From: STF1-184 sp050178795
Lineage (GTDB): Bacteria > Bacillota > Clostridia > Christensenellales > UBA1242
NCBI GenBank assembly: GCA_050178795.1
Contig: JBFXFT010000009.1
Coordinates: 1-38,407 of the forward strand
Length of the DNA stretch: 38,407 nucleotides
Reading direction: 5' to 3'
Shown here: piece after piece, positions 8,001 to 17,050 of the stretch
How positions within the stretch are numbered: position 1 is the stretch's first letter
Layout: each line of letters begins with the position of its first letter
Notes under the pieces: generated by a model
Database searches by the model: none
Seen by the model: the letters and a program-made list of their open reading frames with translations, nothing else
What the model was told of the DNA's origin: nothing
Position numbers and translations under genes: made by a program

Positions 8001-11000
8001 AAAGGAAGTATTTATTGCAAAAGGATAGTTTTCGGTATTTAGAGTGCTTGTTAAACTCTTAACAGTTGATTTTTCAGTAGTTGTTAAGTAAGTATCTTGA
8101 GTTATTAATCTGTTTAGGTTATATTCTGGTGCTGTTCTATCTATATATATGCTGAAATTATTGCTAAAGAAGTTTTCGGTTCCATATATGTAGTGCGCTG
8201 CAAGCCCCTCATATTGAATATAAACTTTATAGTAGCCTTCCATTAGGGCTAGGGCAGATCCATCGGTAAATATTTGTAGAGAGTAACTGTTCCTTACTGT
8301 GGATGAACCAAGGATTGTGCCTATTGCACTTGTAGTTACAGTAAAGCCATAACTATTTTTTACTACCACTCCGTCAACTTTTTGGTAAATTATTGTTTCG
8401 GTAGTAGAGTTTTTTAATTGTTGAGTCAATGTAATATTGTCTGCATCAATCTTTGCAGAATAGATATCAATAGGGTCGGTCCACATAAACTTTAAGTTGT
8501 CTTCGTTTGTAGAGTTTACATTTTCTAGACTTGTATCTTGTCCGTTATATGGGGTGCCGTAGAATTCGCCGTCAGGTTTAGCGTTGGTTATTTCAAAACT
8601 AAAACTAAATGAGTTTGCGCCATCAAAGGTGCCATCGTAACCAGTTTTGTCTGTTATTGTTACTCTGTATATTCCCTTTAAGTATAGGGAAGGTACAGCG
8701 ATGTAGCCATTAATCATTCCTAAAACGGTTATGGTTTCATATTGGTATTGTCCGTTAGGGTTTAGATATTGCCTTGTTACTGTCACTTGCAAGTCAAAAC
8801 TGCCTAGTCCGTCAGAGGCTATGCCTTCAGTAACTATGCTATATTTGTTTTGAGGTATTTTTATAAGTGCTGGTAATAGGTTTGTCTCTAAAACTGTTTC
8901 TTTGGTAGTATTGATTAAAAAACTATTAAAGGTTTGACCTGTTCTTCCTTCAATTTCGCCAAGTATTATCTTAACATCTTTGCCTATTAAGTAAGGTGTT
9001 TCCTCTCCAGATGGAGTTATGTCTGTTTGGTCTATTATGTCATATCTATCAATGTAGTATTTGTATTCCCTTATAGTTGCATCGCCAGTCTCGCTCTCAT
9101 TTATTTCGCCAGTTATTGGGTCTCCAACATAGGTTCTTCTTATTACGTACATACCTATCATGGTGGTTTCTACGCCATAATCGGTTGAATACATAGTGTT
9201 AATTGCTTCACTCTTGTAGCAGTCTTCTTCTGGGTTGTAGGTTGCATTTGCTAGTAAATCTACACCAGTTAGACTTGGAGTAGTAGAGAATGGGTAGTTA
9301 GGGGAGTCGGCCTCAAAGTTTAAAGCATAGAAGTCATAAACCAGGCTCTCTATTTCGTACTCGTCAACGCCATTTTTAAAACTAAAGTATAAATATTGTC
9401 TATTTGTTCCTTGTTGTAAATATAGTAATTTTGAACTATTGTCTACGCCGTTTTTAATGTCTCCTGTTGTTGTCGCTGTGCCTTGGCTACGATCCAAGTT
9501 AACTATTAATGTGTTGGTTGCCGTATTGTCAAAACTTAAATCTGTTTGACTGGTTGTTGAGGTTATATCATAAACCTCTGTAATGTAAATATTTTCTCCT
9601 TGCAAACTGCCTACAGGTAGACCAGATTCAAGCCCTGTATAGTAAGTTACTGAAGTTTCAAAGTTTACGCCTTGTACAAAGTGCCAATCGTCTAGGAAGT
9701 GGTCTTCTTTGCTGTCTCCCATTAGGTCTGTCGCACTTTCAATGTCTGTTGAATAAATTTTTACTTCCTCAATAGGAATTGTTAGGTAATAATCGCTTCC
9801 GTCTGTTTGATATAGACTAGAGTCGCTAGTTATTATTGAAGATAAATTGCTAGAACCAGCAACTTTTATTGCCTTATGAGTACCCCAAGTAAGGGTAGTT
9901 GCAGTTGGCACATAATTATATGCAGATGCTTGTTCAGGGTCTTGTATTATTAGTGCTTTTGTGTCGTCAAGAACATTGTAGTAATTGTATGTATTGCCTG
10001 CTTGGTCTGTTAAAGTAAACACATATATGCTAGGTGTTTTTAAAACAGAGTTTGCATTTAAGACATCTGTTCCTGTTGTCGTAGTCCTGTAATATGTCAA
10101 GTTGTTATAGGTCGTCGAGGTTTGGTAACCATTTGCCACCCACTCTTCATCGCCACTTGTTATTGGTGAGGTAGGGGTAACAAAACCTTCCTCTTCTGTA
10201 ATCGATGTGAAACTGTATCTAGCGGTTATTGTTGCACCGCTGCTCTTTGAAGTCCAGTTTAATGTAAATGGTGTGTTTATTACCGTGTCGCCTGTTAAAT
10301 CTGCACTTGTATCTTTTAAATAAGTTATATTGTCATACTCGTCATAACTAGGTAAAACCCCAGTAACCGTAAAGCCAGTTATTGAGTCTTTATCTATCGT
10401 GAATCTGTATATTACAGATGTGCTTGTAGATGGTCCATAGAATATTTGTAAAGTATAGTGACCGCTTGATGTGATATGTTGATTTGCCGTATAGGTTAAG
10501 CCGTTTACATTGTCATAAGTTCCATTGAATAGAGAACTTTGAGTGTAAGGGTTATAGCCGTCAAAACTTTGCCTCCAAAGTTTTGCAGTTGGGCTTACAT
10601 CAAATACGCCACCAACTTGCCAACTTGCTATTATGTAGTCATCATTTGTAAAGGTGCCACTAACTATGTTTGTAGCCTCGTTTGTCACAATGCTTACGGT
10701 AGGTGGTAGGTTTGCAATTTTAAACGCAAATGTTTGCATATGTAAAATGGTGCTTGCAGAGTTTTCACCCTCTTCATCATTTGTTACGCTGTCAGTCGTG
10801 TGATATTTTTGGAAGTCGTAAATTATTACTACCTCGTAATAACCGTTTTGAGTAAAGCGAGTATTGTTTGTGTAAGGGTATTGTACATAATCGGCAGGAT
10901 TATCCGTCTTTACGCCACCAGCGTAGTAGTTATAAAAAGACCTTGAAGTAGTATAATAAGAATCGTACTTCAATGAGCCATAATATTTTAAAAATACTGG

Positions 11001-12365
11001 TGCTTGGTTTGTGCGTGCAATTGTGCCGCTAGTTACAATGTATGGGTAACTAACGCTAGGCGCCCAAGTGGTTGTATTATAGTTGTCTATGTAATTTTGG
11101 TTTGAATCAGAATAATCGGTATATAAATTATTTGCGACGCTTTTAAATTCGGCATCGTCTACATTGTTCTCTGAGTAATATAGTTGATAACCGTAAACAT
11201 ATAAAAGCACATCATTTGCTCTATCGCTAACTAAGTTGTCTAAAGAGTAGTAAAGTGAAGCGGTGTCTCCTAATACAAACTCCGAGTCACTAACTTTGTA
11301 TGTATATCTAAATGTAAAATCATAGTCTGCAATTTCTTCTATTGTCAGTCCGTCATATATATAGTTGCCGTCAATGTCGGCAGCAAAGGTATCTGTTTTA
11401 AAAGGTGTTGCTGAACCGTTCTCATAAAAACTTATTTGTCCTTGTCCGCCAACTATTTGAAAACTTGAAGTAATCGTAGTAGTTATGCCGTATAGTTGTT
11501 TTGTGTAACTAACATTGTATTTGCTTGCGTCATAAATTAGGGTAGGGAACAATAGGTTTGAGCCAGCACCATAAGTGTCTGTCATATCAAAGTTGTTAAA
11601 GTTAAAGTAGTTTTCTTCAATTAAAGTGTCTTCAAATAAAGACCTATCAATTTTTTCAGTGTTATACATTTTAGGAACAATGTTGTTTCCGTCAACATTG
11701 ACATAGTAGTTTTCATCTAGTAGCCAGAAACTGAAAGTTTTTTCTAATTGGTCTGAAACTATGCCAAGAGAGTCTACATAGTGGTAAACGAATGTGTATT
11801 CATAATAACCTTGTTGCTCTGGGAAAACTGAACTGTGAATGTCCTTTAGTGTTTTTAGGTCTAATATTTGAGTGAAACTATAAACGGTTTGTTCGTTGAC
11901 AGTATCTGTTTTTATTTCGTCTGTTATACTTATTGGTTCGCCGTTTAATAGTGCGGTAACTTGTAACCACGTAACGAGACTGCCACCATTACCAAATGAA
12001 ACCAAAATATTCTCTGCTTTTAGCATTGTGGCTTCTTCATCTCTTACAACTGGAATGGCAAGGTCTGTTGCATTATTGTTTAGCATTGCAAAGTCGCCAT
12101 CACTTAAAGTTAAAACGGTGTCGTAGGCATTTGGAGTTTCTAGGTTAGTTATTGAATAATCATATCCGTCACTTAAAACTGTGTCAGAATTTGAAACATC
12201 CCTGCTGATTTTAGAAACTATAAGTGAAGTGTTGTCCGCATCTACTGCGCCGACTTTTTTTATAGAACTATTGAATAACATTAAATTACCGCAAAACAAA
12301 GTAAAAAACGCTATTAAAAGAAGTGCAAGTACAATGTATTTATTGTTAATCAATTTTTTTGTCAT
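5031..12365 (-). CDS. giant Ig-like cell-surface protein
   Basis: A 2444-residue protein with an N-terminal signal peptide (hydrophobic core about residues 10-32, possible cleavage near VGAVDA) and a C-terminal membrane segment (about 2412-2435) followed by a basic tail with LRTRMK. No LPxTG sorting motif is present, so it is probably membrane-anchored. The body is rich in Thr, Ser, Tyr and Asn and almost free of Cys. It repeats a strand-turn motif of the form G-x-Y-x-(F/V)-x-(F/I)-x-D-x-x-G-N, for example FTLTDQAGN, VTITDKTG, EIDEAGN, VVLTNSAGN and FKFGDFAGN, typical of bacterial Ig-like or cadherin-like domains. AGGAGA precedes the ATG. It has its own promoter and lies downstream of virD4 on the same strand. 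A role as an adhesin or contact protein is inferred from fold and context; no catalytic domain is recognised. Confidence 0.88.
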   Translation of the reverse strand: MTKKLINNKYIVLALLLIAFFTLFCGNLMLFNSSIKKVGAVDADNTSLIVSKISRDVSNSDTVLSDGYDYSITNLETPNAYDTVLTLSDGDFAMLNNNATDLAIPVVRDEEATMLKAENILVSFGNGGSLVTWLQVTALLNGEPISITDEIKTDTVNEQTVYSFTQILDLKTLKDIHSSVFPEQQGYYEYTFVYHYVDSLGIVSDQLEKTFSFWLLDENYYVNVDGNNIVPKMYNTEKIDRSLFEDTLIEENYFNFNNFDMTDTYGAGSNLLFPTLIYDASKYNVSYTKQLYGITTTITSSFQIVGGQGQISFYENGSATPFKTDTFAADIDGNYIYDGLTIEEIADYDFTFRYTYKVSDSEFVLGDTASLYYSLDNLVSDRANDVLLYVYGYQLYYSENNVDDAEFKSVANNLYTDYSDSNQNYIDNYNTTTWAPSVSYPYIVTSGTIARTNQAPVFLKYYGSLKYDSYYTTSRSFYNYYAGGVKTDNPADYVQYPYTNNTRFTQNGYYEVVIIYDFQKYHTTDSVTNDEEGENSASTILHMQTFAFKIANLPPTVSIVTNEATNIVSGTFTNDDYIIASWQVGGVFDVSPTAKLWRQSFDGYNPYTQSSLFNGTYDNVNGLTYTANQHITSSGHYTLQIFYGPSTSTSVIYRFTIDKDSITGFTVTGVLPSYDEYDNITYLKDTSADLTGDTVINTPFTLNWTSKSSGATITARYSFTSITEEEGFVTPTSPITSGDEEWVANGYQTSTTYNNLTYYRTTTTGTDVLNANSVLKTPSIYVFTLTDQAGNTYNYYNVLDDTKALIIQDPEQASAYNYVPTATTLTWGTHKAIKVAGSSNLSSIITSDSSLYQTDGSDYYLTIPIEEVKIYSTDIESATDLMGDSKEDHFLDDWHFVQGVNFETSVTYYTGLESGLPVGSLQGENIYITEVYDITSTTSQTDLSFDNTATNTLIVNLDRSQGTATTTGDIKNGVDNSSKLLYLQQGTNRQYLYFSFKNGVDEYEIESLVYDFYALNFEADSPNYPFSTTPSLTGVDLLANATYNPEEDCYKSEAINTMYSTDYGVETTMIGMYVIRRTYVGDPITGEINESETGDATIREYKYYIDRYDIIDQTDITPSGEETPYLIGKDVKIILGEIEGRTGQTFNSFLINTTKETVLETNLLPALIKIPQNKYSIVTEGIASDGLGSFDLQVTVTRQYLNPNGQYQYETITVLGMINGYIAVPSLYLKGIYRVTITDKTGYDGTFDGANSFSFSFEITNAKPDGEFYGTPYNGQDTSLENVNSTNEDNLKFMWTDPIDIYSAKIDADNITLTQQLKNSTTETIIYQKVDGVVVKNSYGFTVTTSAIGTILGSSTVRNSYSLQIFTDGSALALMEGYYKVYIQYEGLAAHYIYGTENFFSNNFSIYIDRTAPEYNLNRLITQDTYLTTTEKSTVKSLTSTLNTENYPFAINTSFAFQTADQTYPNRDTKEIYYRKYDKYESGESNLQSLVPTDDDYYNYEVQPTRPRFATSNPIYTKFSYSSTSSGSSFASRIGYASSTTNYYEIIEIDEAGNYTIYTIQLIFDNPAITGEKLINEETEETQIMSLTGNSNQTIDALGFTVTGITNKDEWYKLTILNQTTSTPVTTTFNHTPTTVDETLIEQINNIMSVITANGASYKLTLYSRAKTSIIFTYNAQGNALEPTFVDYENSFVITLPTETASTTIESFKVYKAIDGVIAETEQYRLYYDMNGLTINSTGLSGASYEFVAGEYRFAFIDNFNRTYSIPKIFGVEDIATVYYTGAAITQSGVTYTASDVRVVYQSQLYSLTILKNSVALTILPQYMIIDTNTGIVTVYLTNIASEYGLQDNYSVVLTNSAGNSDETTFNFTVYTVIPTISLMDSVDNLLNSTLINGSTTKAVYISYVNNALFPFTATLQRDYETLSGASATQTYSSINPDTGYGDEGTYRLIFTNSLGVNKVFTWTVTTTETILYSVTVNINGISRILTPSTTKYSYGLYFIDQYFSIYDMTITLNPDQNLTKTLLQTINGTEIWRIYNSKYDRYIAITKVITNSSFISSSYTINSITATGSSYKTITNPTVITWQNYYLYEGNHVYVDYYYNGVYVNRTYDSSLTLTDPGIYNFKFGDFAGNTQIFSSKSYYEIVLINEVLFSVNDATPIEDIIFNDSVAIKVEHIDQYVTRSLSVAVKLNGVSVSPIKVNDYYIFTEYGVYTVTLSARVVVPEATDAQTITSVYTFTILNENEAKLTFEYSPQSGYELLTVVKDGVDVTDNFRSIYNSNTLTQIFISNAQGGNGHYTITVEANYLSLKPSQTFSFSTWVNNQTPIILSSIDAGTTTTKEITLTFNKYLIYQQIGDSVITINGVDKIIIDAETSADNTISSYLLSYNADYIVQLETAAGNTVLSFKVTKKAPLNTVSIILIIVGSIVVLVLGGVFINLRTRMKVS

Positions 12366-12400
12366 AAGTGTCTCCTTAATGAGTTTGTTTTATAGGTGGG

Positions 12401-12448
12401 TTTTAGCACACAATAAGTCCATAATATTTATATAATTTTAGCACACAA
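12401..12448 (-). repeat. direct repeat TTGTGTGCTAAAA in the giant-gene promoter region
   Basis: The 13-base sequence TTGTGTGCTAAAA (minus strand) occurs twice, at 12436-12448 and 12401-12413, 35 bases apart start to start. The first copy overlaps the -10 region, the second lies in the leader. It may be a paired regulator site. Confidence 0.5.
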
Positions 12449-12463
12449 ACTTCTTATTAACAA
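12435..12463 (-). promoter_or_regulatory. sigma-A promoter of the giant surface protein gene
   Basis: On the minus strand TTGTTA (12463-12458), 17-base spacer, TAAAAT (12440-12435), giving a leader of about 60 bases. A terminator separates it from virD4, so the giant gene is transcribed independently. Confidence 0.6.
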
Positions 12464-12539
12464 CTAATTGATATTGTTTGTTAAAAATAAACCTATTATA
12501 TAAATATAAAAAGAGACATAAAAACCAGTGCCTTTTGGT

Positions 12540-12572
12540 TACAAAAAAACCTCTGTTTAAAGAGGCTTTTTT
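12540..12572 (-). terminator. intrinsic terminator of the coupling protein gene
   Basis: On the minus strand CCTCT and AGAGG form a short stem around TTAAAC (+ strand 12550-12565), followed by seven T. Confidence 0.75.
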
Positions 12573-12578
12573 AATTTA

Positions 12579-14606
12579 TTATTCGGTAGGTTTAAAGAAG
12601 TCAAAATCGTCGTCACCGTCTTCACTATTTCCAAATATTACTGAGTTTCTGTGAGCCACATCGTAGAACACTTCAGCCTCGTTTAAGAAGCCTGATGGTC
12701 TATACTCTTGCGGCATCCTTTGCATATCGTAAATAGGGCATAGGTAGGTAGGTGTAAACTTGCTCTTTATACTAAATTCGGCAAACATATTTACTATTGC
12801 TTCGCCTTCTTTTCTGTCTAGGTGGTCAAGTTCCTCTGGGTAAATAAGTGGACGAGAAACGGTATTTGAACTTCTTGTAGTAGAGGTTGAACCGCTCGTT
12901 TCTCTTGTTCCTGCTTGAGCACTTGTTGATTTGTTTTGTACTTCAACTGTAACGTTTCCACAGTTTTTACTAAACTCTTCTTTTGTCTTTTGGTCTTTTG
13001 TTCCTATAAACACTTGAATGTTGCAGTTTTCTTTAATTGTTGATGCGTCTTGCTCGCCATATACTGAGTTTAATTGTGTGAAACTTTGAACTACTATTAC
13101 TAGGAAGATTCTACGGCTACGACCTGCGGTAACAAAACTTTTAATCCTTTCAATTTTTGGCAAGTTACCAAACTCATCTAGTACGAAGTAAACGTTTCTT
13201 GGAAGTGCTAACTCTGTTCTTTCATTTGCTAGTTCAATTAGTATCTTGTAAAGTTGACTGATGTAAATGTTTGCAAGTGGGTGACGAGTCGCTGTTTCAT
13301 CTGGTATTTTAATAAATATTGCACTTGGTTTATTTGCTATGTTTTTTAGGTCAATATCTGTTCCGCTTGTAAGGTAGCAAACGCCTGCATCTGTAAACAT
13401 TTTAAGTACGCTGTTTACGTGACCCAAGAAACCTTTTGCTGTATTTGGTGCATTTTGAACTACGTTATTACCACCAGAAGCGGCAGCTGATAGTTTGTCA
13501 CGACCAGCAAAGTAATTTTTTAATGTTTCAAGTGTGTCGTTTTGGTTTACATCTCTTCTACTAGCAATTTTTTCTAGGTTGTAGAAGTTAAATTTGTCTT
13601 TTGTCATACCGCATTCTGGAACTAAACTATCTTCCAGCATCGCAAGTAGAATACCTTTAATAAAACCTTGTGCACCCATACTCCACATAGGGTCTTGTCC
13701 TGTAACGGGGCATAGGGTTAGGGCTATATCTTCAATTTCGTTAGCGGCTAACGATTTTAATTTTGCTTGCATCGCAGTCACTGCATATTTTAGTGTTGGT
13801 TTGTCTGGGTATGCAACATTGTCAAACTCGTACCATTCGTCGCCATATTTTACGCTTTTCATCTTTTGCAAGTTAGGAAATTTTTGTGGTGAAGCACCTT
13901 TGTGAACTAAAATTTCGTCCGTCAAATGGTATGCCCTTTGGTGGAAGTCATAAGCACGTTCAAGTGGGTTCCACCTGGCAGACTTATCAGGCTCTCTTAG
14001 GTCAATTACTTGTACGTCATAGCCCATTTTTAAAAGTTTGGCTGCGTGAGCGTCATAAAGTTCGCCTTTAGGATCCGAAATTACCATGCTTGGCTTTGAT
14101 GCTGTCTCAGAAAGTATTTGAATTGTTGGGCTTACATAAGTGGTTGTTTTACCAGAACCAGTAGTACCTACAATCATTGTGTGAATTGGTTTATACATAT
14201 TTACATGTAACTTTTTGTTTTTGTAATGTGCTCTAATTATTACGCCGTCTCTCTTATACTTTTTTAAGTCTTGGTATAGAGAGTACATAAATTTTTTTTC
14301 ATATTTTAATTCTTTTTCTGTTACGAGTCTTGAACTGTAATATTGGTCAAGTTCTTTGCCATCTGTTGTAACGCTTTTGTGACCAACCGATGTACCATCA
14401 GATTTGGACATTTTATCAAGCGCAAAAATACCAAACACAAGCAGTATAATTGCAAATATGGCAATTGTCATAGGGTCGGTTATTACATCTGCTTCAAATA
14501 AAATAGCACCATTATTTATTAGCATACTATTTAATACGACTGCTAGTATTGCAGAGAATACTGTAGCAAATATTGCTTTAATTATAAAAGATGTTAGTTT
14601 GTTCAT
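12579..14606 (-). CDS. VirD4/TraG-family type IV coupling ATPase
   Basis: Inner-membrane ATPase that, in this family, recruits substrates to a type IV secretion channel. The 675-residue protein has two N-terminal membrane segments (about 6-32 and 44-64), Walker A GTTGSGKT (147-154), the SDPKGELY segment (177-184), Walker B VYFVLDEFGN (472-481) and the downstream VVQSFTQL motif, all typical of TraG/VirD4. An all-alpha-like region lies between the Walker motifs. The C-terminus has a Ser/Thr-rich linker (about 555-580) and an acidic end. A TTG at 14609 also opens the frame, but GGAGG at 14613-14617 is spaced correctly for the ATG at 14606. The gene is divergent from the pilin operon with a shared 262-base regulatory region. 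No relaxase is adjacent, so the substrate, DNA or protein, is unknown. Confidence 0.95.
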   Translation of the reverse strand: MNKLTSFIIKAIFATVFSAILAVVLNSMLINNGAILFEADVITDPMTIAIFAIILLVFGIFALDKMSKSDGTSVGHKSVTTDGKELDQYYSSRLVTEKELKYEKKFMYSLYQDLKKYKRDGVIIRAHYKNKKLHVNMYKPIHTMIVGTTGSGKTTTYVSPTIQILSETASKPSMVISDPKGELYDAHAAKLLKMGYDVQVIDLREPDKSARWNPLERAYDFHQRAYHLTDEILVHKGASPQKFPNLQKMKSVKYGDEWYEFDNVAYPDKPTLKYAVTAMQAKLKSLAANEIEDIALTLCPVTGQDPMWSMGAQGFIKGILLAMLEDSLVPECGMTKDKFNFYNLEKIASRRDVNQNDTLETLKNYFAGRDKLSAAASGGNNVVQNAPNTAKGFLGHVNSVLKMFTDAGVCYLTSGTDIDLKNIANKPSAIFIKIPDETATRHPLANIYISQLYKILIELANERTELALPRNVYFVLDEFGNLPKIERIKSFVTAGRSRRIFLVIVVQSFTQLNSVYGEQDASTIKENCNIQVFIGTKDQKTKEEFSKNCGNVTVEVQNKSTSAQAGTRETSGSTSTTRSSNTVSRPLIYPEELDHLDRKEGEAIVNMFAEFSIKSKFTPTYLCPIYDMQRMPQEYRPSGFLNEAEVFYDVAHRNSVIFGNSEDGDDDFDFFKPTE

Positions 14607-14641
14607 CAAAAGCCTCCGAAAAGAAAAATTTGTGTAATTTT

Positions 14642-14670
14642 ATAATGATTACTTGCAAAACCTGTACCAA
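14642..14670 (-). promoter_or_regulatory. candidate promoter of the coupling protein gene
   Basis: On the minus strand TTGGTA (14670-14665), 17-base spacer, CATTAT (14647-14642). The -35 box lies inside the GTACCAA dyad, so a protein bound there would block it. Confidence 0.4.
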
Positions 14671-14679
14671 AATTGGTAC
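14664..14679. promoter_or_regulatory. dyad GTACCAA-AA-TTGGTAC, candidate operator
   Basis: Two perfect 7-base arms around AA in the region shared by the divergent coupling-protein and pilin genes. It overlaps the candidate minus-strand -35 box and has no T run, which favours an operator over a terminator. It could control both sides of the secretion locus. Confidence 0.5.
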
Positions 14680-14768
14680 TAATTTAATATAACATAAAAT
14701 GGTAAAAAAACAAATAGATTTTGCGCCTTTATTTTTTTATAATTTTTAATTTTTTTTGGTTAAAAAGT

Positions 14769-14797
14769 TTGCAGGTATGGCTTTTATGTGATAAAAT
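14769..14797 (+). promoter_or_regulatory. candidate promoter of the pilin gene
   Basis: TTGCAG (14769-14774), 17-base spacer, TAAAAT (14792-14797); leader of about 70 bases before the AGGAGG site at 14861-14866. Confidence 0.55.
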
Positions 14798-14874
14798 TAA
14801 ACTAAATATGTGAGGTATAACTTTTTAAATGAAGTAATTATGGGCTCACTTTCTAATATCAGGAGGAAATTTTG

Positions 14875-15255
14875 ATGAACTTATTTTTATTTAACATAGC
14901 AAACTTTATTATGAACTCTAGACTTATGGCGACAATTAATAACCCTAACACCCCAAACTACGATGAATCAACTCAAGAATTCAGTGGATCTCTTGACTTT
15001 TTGAACAGCATTATTGACGCATTAAACTTGATTCTAGTTCCACTACTTGTTTTAGTGGCTACTGCAGGAACAATTTATGCTGTTGTACTTGGCGTTAACA
15101 TGGCAAGAGCAGAAACTGCTGATAGAAGAGAAGAAGCTAAAAAACGTATAATAAACGCTGTTATGGCATTAGTTATCACAATCGTTTTGATACTACTATT
15201 AATGTTATTTAAGAGTAATATTGGCGCTTGGTTATTCCCAACAACAACCGCTTAA
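14875..15255 (+). CDS. VirB2/TrbC-like type IV secretion pilin
   Basis: A 126-residue protein with the layout of type IV secretion pilins. It has an N-terminal part of about 45 residues, a first membrane helix (about 50-74), a short basic cytoplasmic loop (R78 to R91, with DRREEAKKR) and a second membrane helix (about 94-112), then a short tail. The sequence A-G-T-I-Y in helix 1 and the R-R-E-E-A-K-K-R loop resemble the T4SS pilin family found in Gram-positive and candidate-phyla genomes. AGGAGG at 14861-14866 fits the ATG at 14875 (8-base spacing) better than the TTG at 14872. It is first in the plus-strand series and followed by a strong terminator, which would allow much higher expression than the genes behind it, as expected of a major subunit. 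Confidence 0.85.
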   Translation: MNLFLFNIANFIMNSRLMATINNPNTPNYDESTQEFSGSLDFLNSIIDALNLILVPLLVLVATAGTIYAVVLGVNMARAETADRREEAKKRIINAVMALVITIVLILLLMLFKSNIGAWLFPTTTA

Positions 15256-15276
15256 TAGTAATTAATTTTAAATGAA

Positions 15277-15303
15277 AACTTAGGGTTTCCCTAAGTTTTT
15301 TTG
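15277..15303 (+). terminator. intrinsic terminator after the pilin gene
   Basis: AACTTAGGG (15277-15285) pairs with CCCTAAGTT (15289-15297) around TTT, followed by a T run. Confidence 0.93.
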
Positions 15304-15322
15304 TTTATAAACTTATTTATAA

Positions 15323-15350
15323 TTGAAATTTTTAAAAAATATGTTATACT
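15323..15350 (+). promoter_or_regulatory. extended -10 promoter of the locus lipoprotein
   Basis: TTGAAA (15323-15328), 16-base spacer, TATACT (15345-15350) with TG one base upstream of the -10 box. Confidence 0.6.
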
Positions 15351-15394
15351 AAATTATATACGCAGATTATTTAGTAATGTTGAAAGGAGTTAGT

Positions 15395-17050
15395 ATGCTA
15401 AAAAAAATTTATACATTATTAATATTATCAATTTTTGCCATTACGACGCTTGCTTTTTCTGGCTGTGTTATGGAAGGCATAGATACAGGTGGTGACGATA
15501 GTGGTACTGGAACAGACGAGTATTTTGACGGCATTAAAATGACCTATAATCCAGATTTAAGCGGAGATTTAAGTACAAGTGCAGACAACAACAGCAATGG
15601 CATAGGCGACGAGCAAGACTATGTAAATGACATAATTGCACAAAATGAACTTTTAAGTCAAGAACTTTTGGTTAGGCTTGCTGCGGAATATGGCTTTGGC
15701 ATTGACCTTACAGGTTACACAGTTGGTGATGGCATCGTACTATATGACGGAGGTTTTTCTCCATTTGATAGTCTTTTAGGTACCTATGGCACCACTTATA
15801 AATACACTCATAAAGACGCCATAAGAAAAGACGTCTATTACATAGATAACAGCGGTGGAACCCCAGTTATATATAGCAGTATATGGAATTGGACTTTAGA
15901 TAACGGAGCATATACCACTAGCGGATATATTGATGAATTTATCAATTTGCATTCGGAAGATTTGCAACTAGCAATAGCGATGATAATTCTTGGAAAAGAT
16001 ATTACTACTACGAGTGGCGAAGACTACGCAGAATATTTATCTTATACTTCACTAAGTAGTGCTGAAAAGCAAGACCAAATAGACGAATTTGCAAGGCAAA
16101 TATCGTATTTGGGGCTTTTTGAAAGCGAAATAAGTAAAATAAATGACTTTTTACTAAATATTGTAATAGGTAGCGATGTCGTACTAAATGATATTGAATA
16201 CCCCGGAAGAGTGGTTGACGAAAACGGCAACGGCGTTTTTGATGCCGAGGAATTTATTGATGATGTAATACCTAACGGAGTACACGACGCAACAGAAAAG
16301 TATAACGACTTAAACGGCAACGGTCAATTTGACCCAATTGCACCAGTTGGAGCATACGATACAAGGGGAGATTATTTTAAAAACTATGTAAATACAGTTG
16401 CTGCAATAATCTCTACAACTACCGAAAATACTGAAAGATACCCTGTAATTGCAGGTATTGAATTTAGAGACTTCACCTTTGGTGAGGTTGAGATGGACGG
16501 CGACACATTCTTTACAAACCCACTTGGCGCGCAACAATTTGAAAGTTTAATATTTATGAATAATGCAGCCATAAATCTTAACTCTATAACACTAGTTATA
16601 CAAAGCATAAGAAGTTTTAATTTGGAAGTAAGAGTAAGGTATAATAAGGCTGACGGAAGTGGCGATGCCAACATAATTTTTGACGATATTGTAGATACAA
16701 TTACCGTTAACGCTGGCGAGTATAATTTATTTACTAACGCAAACGATGTAGACATAAATGTAGCAGATATATTGTCCTCTTATAGCACGGCAGATAAGAC
16801 CATAGATGCCTTTACAAATAACACTGAAAGTTTTGACGATGCTTCAATTCTAAACACATTGTCTACTTTTAATGACGATTTTGTGCTAGAACAAGACGCA
16901 GAAACTGGCTCTACTTATGTAAGATATGCTGACTATTCTACAGACTTTTTTGAAATAACATTTACCGTTACTCCGCTTGCAGGAGATACAAATACAGACC
17001 CTATTACTTTTGAAATAGGTTTCTTAAATTTGGATTTTGAAATAGTGGAA
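15395..17050 (+). CDS. lipoprotein with EF-hand-like loops in the secretion locus
   Basis: A 551-residue lipoprotein with a type II signal peptide and lipobox FSGC (lipidated Cys24), followed by a Gly/Asp/Thr-rich linker. Three Asp/Asn loops resemble EF-hand or thrombospondin-type calcium sites: ADNNSNGIGDEQD (about 63-75), DENGNGVFDAEE (275-286) and DLNGNGQFDP (305-314). The last two are only about 20 residues apart. The C-terminal third is rich in beta-strand-like sequence. The ATG at 15377 is an in-frame upstream candidate, but AAAGGAG at 15383-15389 serves the ATG at 15395. The stop codon TAA directly follows, at 17051-17053. Placement between the pilin and VirB6 genes suggests an outer-face component of the machine, possibly taking the place of a VirB7-like or surface adaptor lipoprotein. 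No homolog is recognised. Confidence 0.85.

Noticed and set aside
7727..8042. Short frames within the giant surface protein gene on both strands
   Set aside because: They overlap the 2444-residue gene entirely, with no ribosome sites and no family resemblance.
5031..12333. LPxTG sortase anchor at the C-terminus of the giant protein
   Set aside because: The sequence before the last membrane helix reads KKAPLNTVS, which does not fit the sorting motif.
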